Shown here one piece after another: positions 18,299-26,901 of a stretch of DNA of 64,000 nt; position 1 is the stretch's first letter; the number at the start of each line of letters is the position of its first letter. This DNA is from Paenibacillus sp. S150 (GTDB lineage Bacteria; Bacillota; Bacilli; Paenibacillales; Paenibacillaceae). A program made the translations under genes and the position numbers. The notes under the pieces are model-generated. The model did no database searches and was not told where the DNA came from. It saw only the letters and a list, made by a program, of their open reading frames with translations. The DNA is taken from the NCBI RefSeq assembly GCF_019352175.1, contig NZ_JACBYI010000027.1, positions 25,600 through 89,599 on the forward strand, in the 5' to 3' direction.

Positions 18299-19366
18299 TC
18301 ACACCGTGCCCTTCGCAAGCTCATTGTGCACAATGGGCGCAACCTTGGTGCCGAGCAGCTCGATGGCGCGCAGGACCTCGCGGTGCGGCATAGTGCCGAC
18401 ATTTACGTGCAGGAAAAAGCGGGTAACGCCAAGATTCCTGCGCAGCAGCAGAAGCTTCTCGGCGACATATTCGGCATCGCCAACATAGAGGGCGCCGCGG
18501 AGACTGCGCGCATCGTCATAGGTTGCGCGGTTGTAGGCTTGCCCCCAGCCCCGCTCACGCCCGATGACGTTCATCTGGGCCATCGTGGAGGGGTAGAACA
18601 GGGCAGCCGCCTGTTCGGTGGTTTCGCCGACGAAGCCATGCGAATGTGTAGCGATCTGCAGCTTGTCAGGGTTGTGTCCGGCCTTGGAGGCAGCGTCCTT
18701 ATACAGCTTGACCAGCGGTGCGAAGCGCTCCGGCATGCCGCCGATAATCGCGAAGGCGATAGGGAGTCCGAGCGTACCGGCCCGAATTGCGGATTCGGGA
18801 TTGCCGCCGCTGGCAATCCACACCGGAAGCGGGTCCTGGACGGCGCGCGGATAGACCGGAAGGTTATTGATGGCCGGACGATGGCCGCCGCGCCAGGTTA
18901 CCTTTTCCGACGCTCTGACCGCAAGCAGAAGCTCCAGCTTCTCTTCGAACAATTCGTCGTAATCATCCAGGCTGTAGCCGAAGAGGGGGAAGGATTCGAT
19001 GAAGGAGCCCCGGCCTGCCATAATTTCCGCCCGGCCGTTAGAGAGGCCATCCAGGGTAGAGAAGGCTTGGTAGACGCGCACCGGATCATCCGAGGACAAT
19101 ACAGTAACGGCACTCGTTAGCCGGATGTTCTTGGTCATAGCCGCTGCAGCGGCGAGTACTACAGCCGGTGCGCTGCCCGCATAATCGGCACGGTGGTGCT
19201 CCCCGATTCCATATACATCCAGGCCGACCTGATCGGCGAGTACAATCTCTTCCACCGCTTCACGCAATCGTTCGGCGTGGCTGATGACTTCACCGGTTAC
19301 CGGGTCCGGCGTAGTTTCCAAAAACGTGCTGATGCCTATTTCCATGCGGTTTGCCATTTCGGACAT
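18299..19366 (-). CDS. LLM-class flavin-dependent oxidoreductase
   Basis: The 355-residue protein belongs to the bacterial luciferase-like monooxygenase superfamily (FMNH2-dependent, TIM barrel). It has EIGISTFLETTPDP at the N-terminus, GEHHRADYAGSAP near residue 57, ASTAVTVLSSDDPVRV-type strand 4 and GRAEIMAGRGSF near 110, all family hallmarks. The start follows AGGAGGCGGATGAACA. It is a single gene between two hairpins, and its substrate is unknown. A clear paralog lies at 48324-49427 beside a sulfonate-type transporter, but this copy has no such neighbours. Confidence 0.9.
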   Translation of the reverse strand: MSEMANRMEIGISTFLETTPDPVTGEVISHAERLREAVEEIVLADQVGLDVYGIGEHHRADYAGSAPAVVLAAAAAMTKNIRLTSAVTVLSSDDPVRVYQAFSTLDGLSNGRAEIMAGRGSFIESFPLFGYSLDDYDELFEEKLELLLAVRASEKVTWRGGHRPAINNLPVYPRAVQDPLPVWIASGGNPESAIRAGTLGLPIAFAIIGGMPERFAPLVKLYKDAASKAGHNPDKLQIATHSHGFVGETTEQAAALFYPSTMAQMNVIGRERGWGQAYNRATYDDARSLRGALYVGDAEYVAEKLLLLRRNLGVTRFFLHVNVGTMPHREVLRAIELLGTKVAPIVHNELAKGTV

Positions 19367-19447
19367 TGTTCATCCGCCTCCTTTTTTCGTATCCTCATAT
19401 TACTGTATTTTTTAATGTTTCTCAACTTTAGTAAGTGATGAAAACGA

Positions 19448-19490
19448 AAAATGCCCGCCTCCCCGGGTAAGCGTGGGCGGCAGGCGCATG
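19448..19490 (-). terminator. Terminator for the small toxin-like gene
   Basis: Read on the minus strand, TGCCGCC pairs with GGCGGGCA (one bulge), then a TTTTTCGTTTT tail follows. It lies about 20-55 bases after the stop codon of the 26-residue ORF. Confidence 0.6.
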
Positions 19491-19504
19491 CAGTAGTGCA
19501 GGGT

Positions 19505-19585
19505 TTAGGAATTCTTTTTGCCAACAGCGAGCTGTACGATCATGATGACAAGAACAAGCAGGGCAATGAGCTGGTCTGTACTCAT
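19505..19585 (-). CDS. 26-residue hydrophobic peptide, candidate type I toxin (holin-like)
   Basis: A GGAGG site ten bases before the ATG precedes a 26-codon frame starting MSTDQLIALLVLVIMIV and ending in GKKNS. It has one short membrane helix with a charged tail, the layout of TxpA/BsrE-type and Fst-type toxins of Firmicutes. A hairpin (CCATCC with GGATTGG) directly before and partly overlapping the ribosome site could hide it. A terminator follows the gene. No antisense RNA gene could be proven from sequence alone. The alternative is a small membrane regulator of unknown function. The reading frame and signals are directly visible; the toxin role is inferred. Confidence 0.6.
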   Translation of the reverse strand: MSTDQLIALLVLVIMIVQLAVGKKNS

Positions 19586-19773
19586 AGGGGTCCGGCCTCC
19601 AATCCTCGGTTAGGATGGCTCTTCGGACCGCGTCTCCTCTCCCAAGGAGCTGCTTCGTTCCCCTTCTACAGACTATGTAGGGATATGCGGAGTTATTACT
19701 ATGGCTGTTCCCTTTAATGAAATCCGCCTTGCCTGGAGCATCGCAGACTATGGCTGCCCGTGTAAGTTACTTT

Positions 19774-20973
19774 CTAGTCCCCGCGCTCGGGTCCGCCATA
19801 CCCGGGATAAGTGACCACCGGCCATTTCACCTTGCGCAGCGCATTCAGCAGCTCAGGCCCTGCATTCAGATTGCTGCCGACAAGCTCCTGCGGGGTGAGC
19901 GCCATCCATTGATTCAGCGAGACATCGGCGAAGCGGTCGCTCTTGAACATTTCGAGGAACCACAGGGTGTCTGTTCCGGTATTTTGGATATAATGTCCGA
20001 AGGCAAAGGGTACATAGCCGACATCACCGGCTCTGTAGTTGAACGTGCGGGCGGCCCCGCTGCCGCCAAAGACGGTCATGCGTCCTTCACCGGTCAAATA
20101 GTACTGCCATTCATCATTGTTCGGATGCCAGTGCAGTTCACGCATGGCACCGGGCTCAATCTCGACCAAAGCTGCGGCAATCGTTCTGGAGACCGGGAAG
20201 CTCAAGCTGTCAACGATTCGTACACTTCCGCCCGGAGTTTTCAGCGGAGGCTGGGCCAGCAGGCGATGCTTGAAGCTCAGCGGAATTTCTCCGTAGGGAG
20301 ACTGTACCTTCTGACTCTGCAGGGAGCCTGGGACCTGGTCCTGGTAGATGTAGACCTGATCCTTGGGGAGGTGTTCGAAGGCGGAAGGCGGCACCCCGAA
20401 ATTGGCCGACAGCACCTCCTTCGGGGTGTGGGCGAACCAGTCGGAGATGGACAGTGTATTGAGATCGGAGAAGCTGCCGTCATCAAAAACTAGCAGGAAT
20501 TCGCAGCCCTCTGCCAGCCCTTGAATGGAATGGGGAATTCCCGGAGGAAAGTACCACAGATCACCCGGGCCGACATCGGCAATGAAATTCCGCCCGTTCT
20601 GGTCCACGGCTGTAATCCGTGCGCTTCCAAGCAGCATATAGGACCATTCGGCCTGCTGATGCCAGTGCAGCTCGCGCACGCCGCCGGGAGTCAGGCTCAT
20701 GTTGACTGCGGCGAGCGTAGTGGCAACAGGCAGCTCTCTGACCGTAACCTCTCTGGACCAGCCGCCGTGATTAAGCTGCATATGGGCGTCGGAGAAGGAG
20801 AATTTCAGATTGGGAATCAGTCCGTTATCCGTAACGGGAGGAACGAACATATCCGGGTTCTCCCGGTCGCGCAGCACATCACGGGGGCCAAGGTCTACAT
20901 TGCCAGCCCCGTCGCTGCGTATCGGCTGGGGAACCGGGTTGTATGCGGAGGCATCAGACTTGCTGGAAGTCAT
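19774..20973 (-). CDS. oxdC: Bicupin oxalate decarboxylase (lid variant)
   Basis: The 399-residue protein has two cupin domains, each with the manganese motif: RELHWHQQAEWSYMLLG near residue 124 and RELHWHPNNDEWQYYLTG near residue 302. OxdC splits oxalate into formate and CO2 with Mn and O2. The start at 20973 follows AAGGAG; an upstream in-frame ATG at 21132 lacks a site. The active-site lid, which in Bacillus subtilis OxdC reads SENST with Glu162 as acid-base, reads SDLNT here in an otherwise matching context (FDDGSFSDLNT, then DWFAHTPKE). The catalytic Glu is therefore replaced by Asp. This may change activity or the decarboxylase/oxidase balance. No neighbouring oxalate transporter is seen. 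Confidence 0.9.
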   Translation of the reverse strand: MTSSKSDASAYNPVPQPIRSDGAGNVDLGPRDVLRDRENPDMFVPPVTDNGLIPNLKFSFSDAHMQLNHGGWSREVTVRELPVATTLAAVNMSLTPGGVRELHWHQQAEWSYMLLGSARITAVDQNGRNFIADVGPGDLWYFPPGIPHSIQGLAEGCEFLLVFDDGSFSDLNTLSISDWFAHTPKEVLSANFGVPPSAFEHLPKDQVYIYQDQVPGSLQSQKVQSPYGEIPLSFKHRLLAQPPLKTPGGSVRIVDSLSFPVSRTIAAALVEIEPGAMRELHWHPNNDEWQYYLTGEGRMTVFGGSGAARTFNYRAGDVGYVPFAFGHYIQNTGTDTLWFLEMFKSDRFADVSLNQWMALTPQELVGSNLNAGPELLNALRKVKWPVVTYPGYGGPERGD

Positions 20974-21169
20974 GGCATAGGCTCCTTTCTGAACAATACT
21001 CCATGCAAATATATGCGGAATACGGCCGCATATGATTTGCAAATGGCATGAAGTGGTGTTGATGGTTGACAAATACGGGCAAAAGGCCAGAATAGAAGTT
21101 GGCAGTTTGCCGCAAAATGAAAGGCCGGACAAGTTTTTTAACGATAATCAGAGAGCAGGGTATACGGAT

Positions 21170-22735
21170 ATGACAGACGGGGGACAAGAACGCTACCGCT
21201 TCAGCGAAGCGCCAATTTGGGAGCTGCAGCGCAAATATTATGAAGAGCTTGGCATGCAGGCCTGGAAGAACGATCAGGTTCCGCAGTATATTACGAGCAA
21301 TCCGATGATCGGAACCGGCTATGCGGAGGTGATCTTCGGCTTTTTGCAGGACCGGGCAGGTATGGGGCAGAGCGCGGAGCCGGTCTATATTCTGGAGCTG
21401 GGGGCGGGGGCAGGTCGGCTCGCGTTTCATGTGCTGCAGAAGCTGACTGAACTGATCGGGTATGCGGGGCTGGAATTGCCCCCCTTCATCTATGTAATGA
21501 GCGATCTGCCCTGGAAAAACATCACCGGCTGGCAGGGGCATCCCGGTCTGATTCCATTTGCAGAGCAGGGCATCCTTGATTTCGCACGCTTTGATGCCGT
21601 GGGTGATACCGAGCTGCATCTGACGCAGAGCGGTGCCGTAATTAAGCCGGGCACACTCGCGCAGCCGCTGATGGTGATCGCCAACTACTTTTTTGACAGT
21701 ATTCCGCAGGAGCTGCTCTACGTGGATGAAGGCAAAATTTATGAATGCGAGGTATCGCTGGGGTATCCGGAGCAAGCGGCAGAAATGGGCCCTTCCGAGG
21801 TGCTCAGGGAGCTGATTCCTGAGTATCACTACCGCCGGGCAGAAGGCTATGAAGAGGCTGCGTACCCTTACCGCAAGGTCACCGCCTTCTATCAGGAGAA
21901 GCTGGAGGATTCGCATGTGCTCTTCCCGGCTGCTGCACTGGGCTGCCTGGAGCGGCTGCGTGCATTGTCCGGCGCGGGCTTTCTGCTGCTGACCGCCGAC
22001 AAGGGCGACCACCGGCTGGAGAACTGGGAATTCGCCGAGCCGCCCAAGCTGATTCATCACGGCAGCATTTCACTTACAGCCAACTATCATGCGCTGGTGT
22101 GTTATTTTGAGCAGCAAGGCGCATTATCTTCATTTACCGAGCATCATTACAAGAACCTGAATGTGGGATGCATTTTTATGCTGGAAACGCCTATGCGCCA
22201 TGCCCAGACCCGGTTGGCCTACCGCAGGTTTATCGAGCGTTTTGGTCCGGATGATTTCTTCAGCCTGAAGCAGTGGATTGACCAGAACTATGACACTATC
22301 GGACTGCAGCAGATTCTGGCCTTTTGGCGGCTGGGCGGCTATGATGCGGAGCTGTTTATCCAGAGTGCGGAGCGGATCTCCAGCCTGCTGGAGAATGCCG
22401 GTGACGAGGAAATTCTGGATCTGAAGCTTGGGATACAGCGAATGTGGACAGGCTTTTATCCCATGCCGCAGAAATATGATCTGGCTCTGGACAGCGGTCT
22501 GCTGCTGTTCGAGATGGGACTGTACGAGGATTCGCGGTACTTTCTGACGCACTCGCTGAAGGAGTCCGAGGACGAGCCGGTCATCACGGTGCTCTATTGC
22601 CTGGCGATTTGCAGCTATGAGCTGGAGGACCTGGAGGCGGCGCTGGAATATACCAGGGAGGCGCTGGTTCTGGAGCCTGACCACAGGGAGGCGCTTGATT
22701 TGCTGGCGGCGCTTGGCGGGGAGCAGCGGGAGTAG
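21170..22735 (+). CDS. MidA/SAM-dependent methyltransferase-like protein with C-terminal TPR
   Basis: The protein is 521 residues from ATG 21170. In-frame ATGs at 21032 and 21062 would give longer forms; ribosome sites are weak for all, so the start is uncertain. The region EPVYILELGAGAGRLAFHVL (about 70-90) is a SAM-binding motif I, and VIANYFFDSIPQELLYV (about 180-197) resembles the conserved NELLDALPV segment of MidA (NDUFAF7) methyltransferases. The last about 70 residues (YEDSRYFLTHSLKE through LDLLAALGG) form tetratricopeptide-like helices. It probably methylates a protein partner. The target is unknown. It stands alone, divergent from oxdC. Confidence 0.72.
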   Translation: MTDGGQERYRFSEAPIWELQRKYYEELGMQAWKNDQVPQYITSNPMIGTGYAEVIFGFLQDRAGMGQSAEPVYILELGAGAGRLAFHVLQKLTELIGYAGLELPPFIYVMSDLPWKNITGWQGHPGLIPFAEQGILDFARFDAVGDTELHLTQSGAVIKPGTLAQPLMVIANYFFDSIPQELLYVDEGKIYECEVSLGYPEQAAEMGPSEVLRELIPEYHYRRAEGYEEAAYPYRKVTAFYQEKLEDSHVLFPAAALGCLERLRALSGAGFLLLTADKGDHRLENWEFAEPPKLIHHGSISLTANYHALVCYFEQQGALSSFTEHHYKNLNVGCIFMLETPMRHAQTRLAYRRFIERFGPDDFFSLKQWIDQNYDTIGLQQILAFWRLGGYDAELFIQSAERISSLLENAGDEEILDLKLGIQRMWTGFYPMPQKYDLALDSGLLLFEMGLYEDSRYFLTHSLKESEDEPVITVLYCLAICSYELEDLEAALEYTREALVLEPDHREALDLLAALGGEQRE

Positions 22736-22741
22736 GGATAC

Positions 22742-22770
22742 TTTACAATCCCTCTGTAATTTTGTAAAAT
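22742..22770 (+). promoter_or_regulatory. Promoter of the glnS T-box leader
   Basis: TTTACA and TAAAAT are separated by 17 bases, placed just before the T-box RNA. Confidence 0.65.
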
Positions 22771-22784
22771 TGCAATAAATTATA

Positions 22785-23089
22785 TGCTGTGCAAACGCGA
22801 TGACGGGAAGAGTAGATGCATCATTCTTTCACAGAGAGCTCCGGACGCTGAAAAGGGGCAAAGAAGGGCGCATCGAACCAAGTCTCCGAGCGGCGCATTG
22901 GAACCGGCTGATGAAGCCGGGGATGGTGCGACAGGAGCTCCTGTTACAGAGCTAGGGTATAAGCCTTGCCTGACCGGCAATGCCGTACTTGATGAGGTTA
23001 ATATGGCGACATATTAATGAACCTGGGGTGGTACCGCGAGAATCTCGTCCCCAAGACCATACGTCTTGGAGGTGGGGTTCTTTTTTTTG
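22785..23089 (+). ncRNA. T-box leader, glutamine specifier (CAA)
   Basis: The stem I signature GATGACGGGAAGAGTAGA is at 22799-22816. The specifier context GAAC-CAA-G lies at 22875-22882, giving CAA (22879-22881) for tRNA-Gln. The T-box sequence CTGGGGTGGTACCGCG is near 23022-23037. The terminator hairpin with an eight-T run ends at about 23088. Uncharged tRNA-Gln should stabilise the antiterminator and allow glnS transcription. Specifier assignment is by alignment with the usual GAAN-XYZ-purine context. Confidence 0.93.
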
Positions 23090-23146
23090 CATGGAGCAAA
23101 GGTTCTTGGGGAGCGGTAATCACATATACACAGGAGGTTCTGAAGC

Positions 23147-24833
23147 ATGAGTAACGACTGGGAAGCCGCAGCGGCGGAGAATTATATGGATAAGCTGATC
23201 AGAGAAGATATAGAGGCGGGCATCTACAGCAGGGAAATCTGCACAAGGTTTCCGCCGGAACCGAACGGGTATCTGCATATTGGCAGTGCATTTCGCCATC
23301 CACATCAACTACGGAATTGCACAAAAATACGGCGGCACCTTCCATCTGCGCTTTGACGACACGAATCCTTTGAAGGAAGACATGGAATATGTAAAAGCAA
23401 TCCGGGAAGATATCGAATGGCTGGGCTGCAGCCCGGGAGAGCATGTATATTACGGCTCTGACTACTCGGAGGAAATCTGCAACAGCGCTGTGCGGTTAAT
23501 CCGCAAAGGCAAAGCCTACGTCTGTGATTTATCGCCGGAGGAGGTTGCCGTCTATAGAGGCACGCTGACGGAACCGGGGAAGGACAGCCCTTACCGGGAA
23601 CGGTCCGTGGCGGAGAACCTTCTCCTGTTCACGGAGATGCGAAAAGGGGCTTACCCCACCGGTTCCAAGGTGCTGCGTGCCAAGATCAATATGGCTTCGC
23701 CGAACATCAATCTGCGTGATCCGGTGCTGTACAGGATCATTCATGCGGAGCATTACCGCACAGGGGATGCGTGGTGCATTTACCCGATGTATGATTTTGC
23801 CCATCCGATCCAGGATGCGATTGAAGGCATTACCCATTCCCTGTGCTCGCTGGAGTTCAAGGACCACAGGCCGCTGTACGAGTGGGTGCTGGAGGAGCTG
23901 GAAATCGAAGAAGCGCCCAGACAAAGGGAATTCGGCAGGGTTAATCTGACGGGAACGGTGACCAGCAAGCGGTATCTCCGGGCGCTGGTGGCGGGGAACG
24001 ATGTGGACGGCTGGGATGATCCGCGGCTGCCCACACTGCGCGGTCTGCGGAGACGGGGCTTCACCCCGGAGAGCATCCGCAGCTTTGTCCGCGAGATCGG
24101 CATGGTTCGAAACCGGACGATGGTAGATTTCTCCATGCTGGAGCACAGCCTGAGGCAGGATCTGAAAGCCAGTGTGCCCAGTATAATGGCGGTGCTTGAT
24201 CCGCTGAAGGTTGTCATCACCAATTATGACCCGCAAGAGACGGAAGGGCTGACGCTGGGCAACAACAGCGAAAATGCGGACTTGGGTACAAGAGAGGTAC
24301 CCTTCTCCAGTGTTGTCTACATTGAGCGCGAGGATTTCCGGGAGGTACTTTCACCGGGCTTCCGCAGGCTGATCCCGGGCGGCGAAGTCCGGCTGAAGGG
24401 GGTTTATATCATCAAGTGCCACGAGGCGGTTAAGGATGCGGCGACTGGAGAGGTCAGCGAGCTCCGCTGCACCTATGATCCACTTACCAAAAGCGGCAGC
24501 GCCCATAGCGGGCGCAAAGTCAAAGGCACTATCCATTGGGTATCCGCCAGCCATGGCATCCCGGCGGAGGTGTATCTGTATGAGAAGCTGCTGGGGGACA
24601 GCGACGGTCCCAAGACAGAAGGCGAAGCCTGGGAGGCGTACATTAATCCGGATTCCGTGAAGCTGATGAAGCATTGTCTGCTGGAGCCGTATGCGGCGGA
24701 CGCCAAGCCCGAGGATAAATTCCAGTTCATGCGCCAAGGCTATTTCTGCGTGGACAACAAGCTGAGCCATGGGGACCATCTGGTATTCAACCGGATTGTT
24801 CCGCTGAAGGATACCTGGAAGGGCGGGAACTAA
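23147..24833 (+). pseudogene. glnS: Glutaminyl-tRNA synthetase with a one-base frameshift
   Basis: The first 48 codons read correctly up to PEPNGYLHIGSAF. An extra base within TTTC at 23291-23294 then breaks the frame, and the downstream frame continues AIHINYGIAQKYGG and RFDDTNPLKEDMEYV through to the C-terminus. Removing one base restores a 561-residue class I synthetase with normal order: a HIGH-type motif (here HIGS), a catalytic domain, TSKRYLRALV as the KMSKS-type motif near residue 268, and anticodon-binding beta barrels. The start follows CAGGAGG. The intact T-box and undamaged 510 downstream codons argue for a very recent mutation, a sequencing error in a homopolymer, or frameshifting. 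Most Firmicutes make Gln-tRNA-Gln by the GatCAB route, so loss would be tolerable. Confidence 0.85.
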
Positions 24834-24908
24834 GGCAGCAACAAACTTTCTTCACAAACTCTCTTTATAATAAAGCTCGGCACCCTGAATTCTGAAGGAG
24901 GTGGAGCG

Positions 24909-25103
24909 ATGAACTGGTCCTGGTTAATTACGCTGGTCTGTCCGCTGATGATGATCATCATGATGTTCGGCATGCGCGGAGGACATGGGCACGGAATGCA
25001 TTCACGGCGGCAGCCGAAGGTGGAAGAGCTGCAGCAAGAGCTGAACGAGCTGAAGGAGCAAAATGAAAAAATGCGGGCGGACATTAACAGCATTACTTCT
25101 TAA
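24909..25103 (+). CDS. Small membrane protein, DUF2933-like, with coiled coil
   Basis: The 64-residue frame follows GAAGGAGGTGGAGCG, a near-perfect ribosome site. An N-terminal helix (LITLVCPLMMIIMMFGM) leads to a His/Gly segment (RGGHGHGMHSRR) and then a charged coiled coil (residues about 35-60, EELQQELNELKEQ heptads). The CPLM-MMF-GHGHG pattern resembles DUF2933 small membrane proteins. The His-rich patch could bind metal. The function is unknown. It is followed by a strong terminator. Confidence 0.75.
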   Translation: MNWSWLITLVCPLMMIIMMFGMRGGHGHGMHSRRQPKVEELQQELNELKEQNEKMRADINSITS

Positions 25104-25132
25104 CGGCATGAAGAAACAGCGGGAATCAGCAG

Positions 25133-25177
25133 CGGGCGGGAGTCAGGGAATGAACCTTGACTCCCGCCCGTTTTTTT
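25133..25177 (+). terminator. Strong intrinsic terminator
   Basis: CGGGCGGGAGTCAGG with CCTTGACTCCCGCCCG and a short loop is followed by seven T. The repeat field starts immediately behind it. Confidence 0.93.
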
Positions 25178-25191
25178 GAAAGAGAATTTAT

Positions 25192-25346
25192 CCTGAATTT
25201 CGAAAGTAAGTATCCACAAATCATCTAAAAAGCTCTACACGAAGGGATGTCTTTGCTAAAAACAGCTTGCACCCAATGGGTGAAGAAAAAAGAGTGTTTA
25301 TCCCTTGTCCGATCTGGATTTGTTCAATTCTCTTTCGAAATTCAGG
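25192..25346 (+). mobile_element. MITE-like element, copy 1 (155 bp)
   Basis: Perfect 15-bp terminal inverted repeats CCTGAATTTCGAAAG and CTTTCGAAATTCAGG bound about 125 bp without a credible gene. The element is flanked by the direct repeat TTTAT (25187-25191 and 25347-25351). The related sequence at 48205-48225 shows the same flank without the element (AGAATTTATATGTTTCACG), so TTTAT is a true 5-bp target duplication. Copy 2 is at 47380-47533 and is close to identical. Confidence 0.88.
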
Positions 25347-25351
25347 TTTAT

Positions 25352-25542
25352 ATGTTTTTTTGGAGTCCCCGCAAAGTACCTGAGTCATCATCGAAGCTAA
25401 GGCCCCACTACCCTGGAAATAACTTTACGGATGAGGATAATTGCTTAAAGGCCGCAAGAAATTAAACGCAACAAAATCTACCCCCCATTTCCATCCTCTG
25501 TGGTGCCGCGGCAGCGGCAACGATGGCTTTGTGGGGTTATTT
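25352..25542. other. Unassigned stretch between MITE and module A
   Basis: This contains GGAGTCCCCGCAAAGTACC and a Pro/Gln-free GC-rich stretch near 25500. No gene, RNA signature or second copy in this window was recognised. Confidence 0.4.
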
Positions 25543-25640
25543 TGAAAGAGAATTTATAGGTTTCAGGCTATAAATTAGCCTTATCTTTCCCGCTGAAACG
25601 GATACCGTCCTTATAAGGACGGCGAAGCCGTTTCCACTTG
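25543..25640 (+). repeat. Repeat module A, copy 1
   Basis: About 95 bp run from GAAAGAGAATTTATAGG to GCCGTTTCCACTTG. The core GAAACGGATACCGTCCTTA with TAAGGACGG and GCCGTTTC folds into a long hairpin with an internal loop. Other copies are at 27468-27659 (two), 48200-48297 and 63164-63266, and partial 3' ends at 27111-27140 and 48164-48199. Confidence 0.85.
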
Positions 25641-26048
25641 CGCAGGATATACGCAGGCTTTTGGAGTGGACGGCTCCGCGAACGGAGCATTGTCCGGGTC
25701 GCTGTGCTCTCCAGATTTTTTTTCATTCCCTTAGGAGCAGCGAGGAAATTGGTATCCGCTTTTGTTGACAAAATCTCCACGGTTTTGGGAGTTTGTCAAC
25801 AATGTAGCGGTACTTTATTTTGTCGCAGTCTCTTAGCGGTGAAAATCCGGAGACCCAGGCTGCCGCTGCCGCTGTTCCGCGGGTCTGTCCGTCCGCTCCG
25901 CTGTTTAAGCGGGAGGCGGTTCTGTAATCTTTAAAAAACACAATAAAGAAACTTAATGTATAGGAATGGAACCGGCTTATATGAAATGAACCGGAGAACC
26001 TGAAAACGCTGATGGAACGCAAGGAGATTCATAGGAACGGAAGCGAAG
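25641..26048 (+). repeat. Repeat module B, copy 1
   Basis: This is closely similar to 63267-63686 along its length, and its second half matches 47559-47776. It carries a long hairpin, TTGTTGACAAA with TTTGTCAACAA, around a CTCC/GGAG inner stem (25762-25802). It ends with GGAACCGGCTTATATG and a GGAAGCGAAGTG boundary to module C. No coding frame is conserved among the copies. Confidence 0.82.
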
Positions 26049-26230
26049 TGGAAAAAGTAACACTAATGGGCTGGAATTCTGGCTTGAACGGGATTTAGTG
26101 GGATTTTGTACACTTCATGGAGGCTTGCTCACCCCATATGGATGATTTTAGCCGAATTAGTTGTACTTTTTCCCACTAAGGATGATCCAGGATCCGAATG
26201 CGGTGGATTAGTTATCCTTTTTCCCACTAA

Positions 26231-26901
26231 ACGACTACCGGCTAAAGCCGGTAGGTTCCATCATCGACTGAAAGTCGCCGTTAGGCTAAAGCCTGCTGAA
26301 AAGCAACCCGTGGCTGAACCTACCTGAAGCTTTCGACTGAAACTCGAGTACGTGGGCTCCACGTTCACTCCTCGATTTCAAACACGTCGTCACCTTCGAC
26401 TTGTTGACCTTCGATATATCGACGGATCGTTTCTTCGTTCACCGATCCCACGGTTGCACAGAAATAGCCTCTTGCCCACAGATGTTGACCCCAGTATTTC
26501 TTTTTCAGTTGCGGAAATTCCTCATGAATCAGTCTGGAGGAGCGACCTTTGATGTATTGATTGACTTTTGCAGGTGCCATCGTCGGGGACAACTCACCAA
26601 TAAATGAATGTGATCTTTTCCCACACTCCCTTTGACGATGGTGATTCCTCTGCTGAAGCAGCATTGGCGAGTGATTTCTCGCATTCTCCCCGCTACGTCT
26701 CCTACGAGCACGTGGTATCGATATTTCGTTACCCATACATAGTGATATTTCAAGTCGTACACGGAATGTCCGCCTGTTTGATAATCTACCATTTGGCTTC
26801 TCACCTCTTGCTTCATCGTTGCGCAATTCTGCTACGTGATCAACGTACTGGAAGCTGACCGACTAAAGTCGGTGGGTTTAGACCTGGCACATGGAAACTA
26901 A
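26231..26901 (-). mobile_element. IS200/IS605-family insertion sequence (671 bp)
   Basis: The boundaries come from comparison with uninterrupted module C copies. The left flank ends CCCACTAA and the right end is ACTAA, giving CACTAAAATG when joined, exactly as in copy 4 (63856-63865). There is no target duplication, as expected for single-strand transposition by HUH/Tyr enzymes. Subterminal hairpins are present at both ends: CTACCGGCT-AA-AGCCGGTAG (26235-26254) and ACCGACT-AA-AGTCGGT (26858-26873). The tetranucleotide CTAA adjoins both ends. Confidence 0.88.
26365..26816 (-). pseudogene. tnpA: IS200 transposase TnpA, frameshifted
   Basis: The N-terminal frame from ATG 26816 reads HSVYDLKYHYVWVTKYRYHV and includes the HUH motif HIHLLVSCP. 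It then leaves frame in a C run that has four C where five are expected (GGGG at 26584-26587 on the plus strand). The other frame continues MAPAKVNQYIKGRSSRL, YWGQHLWARGYFCATVG and the catalytic-Tyr helix IRRYIEGQ. With one base restored the protein would be a normal TnpA of about 150 residues. The copy is probably inactive unless the reading is rescued. No tnpB is present. Confidence 0.88.

Noticed and set aside
18299..19366. Assignment of this LLM enzyme as SsuD alkanesulfonate monooxygenase
   Set aside because: The luciferase-like hallmarks are general, there is no transporter or flavin reductase beside it, and the substrate cannot be read from sequence.
22784..23017. A 77-codon frame inside the glnS leader
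   Set aside because: It overlaps the T-box stem I and specifier region. It has no ribosome site, and the sequence is explained by the RNA.
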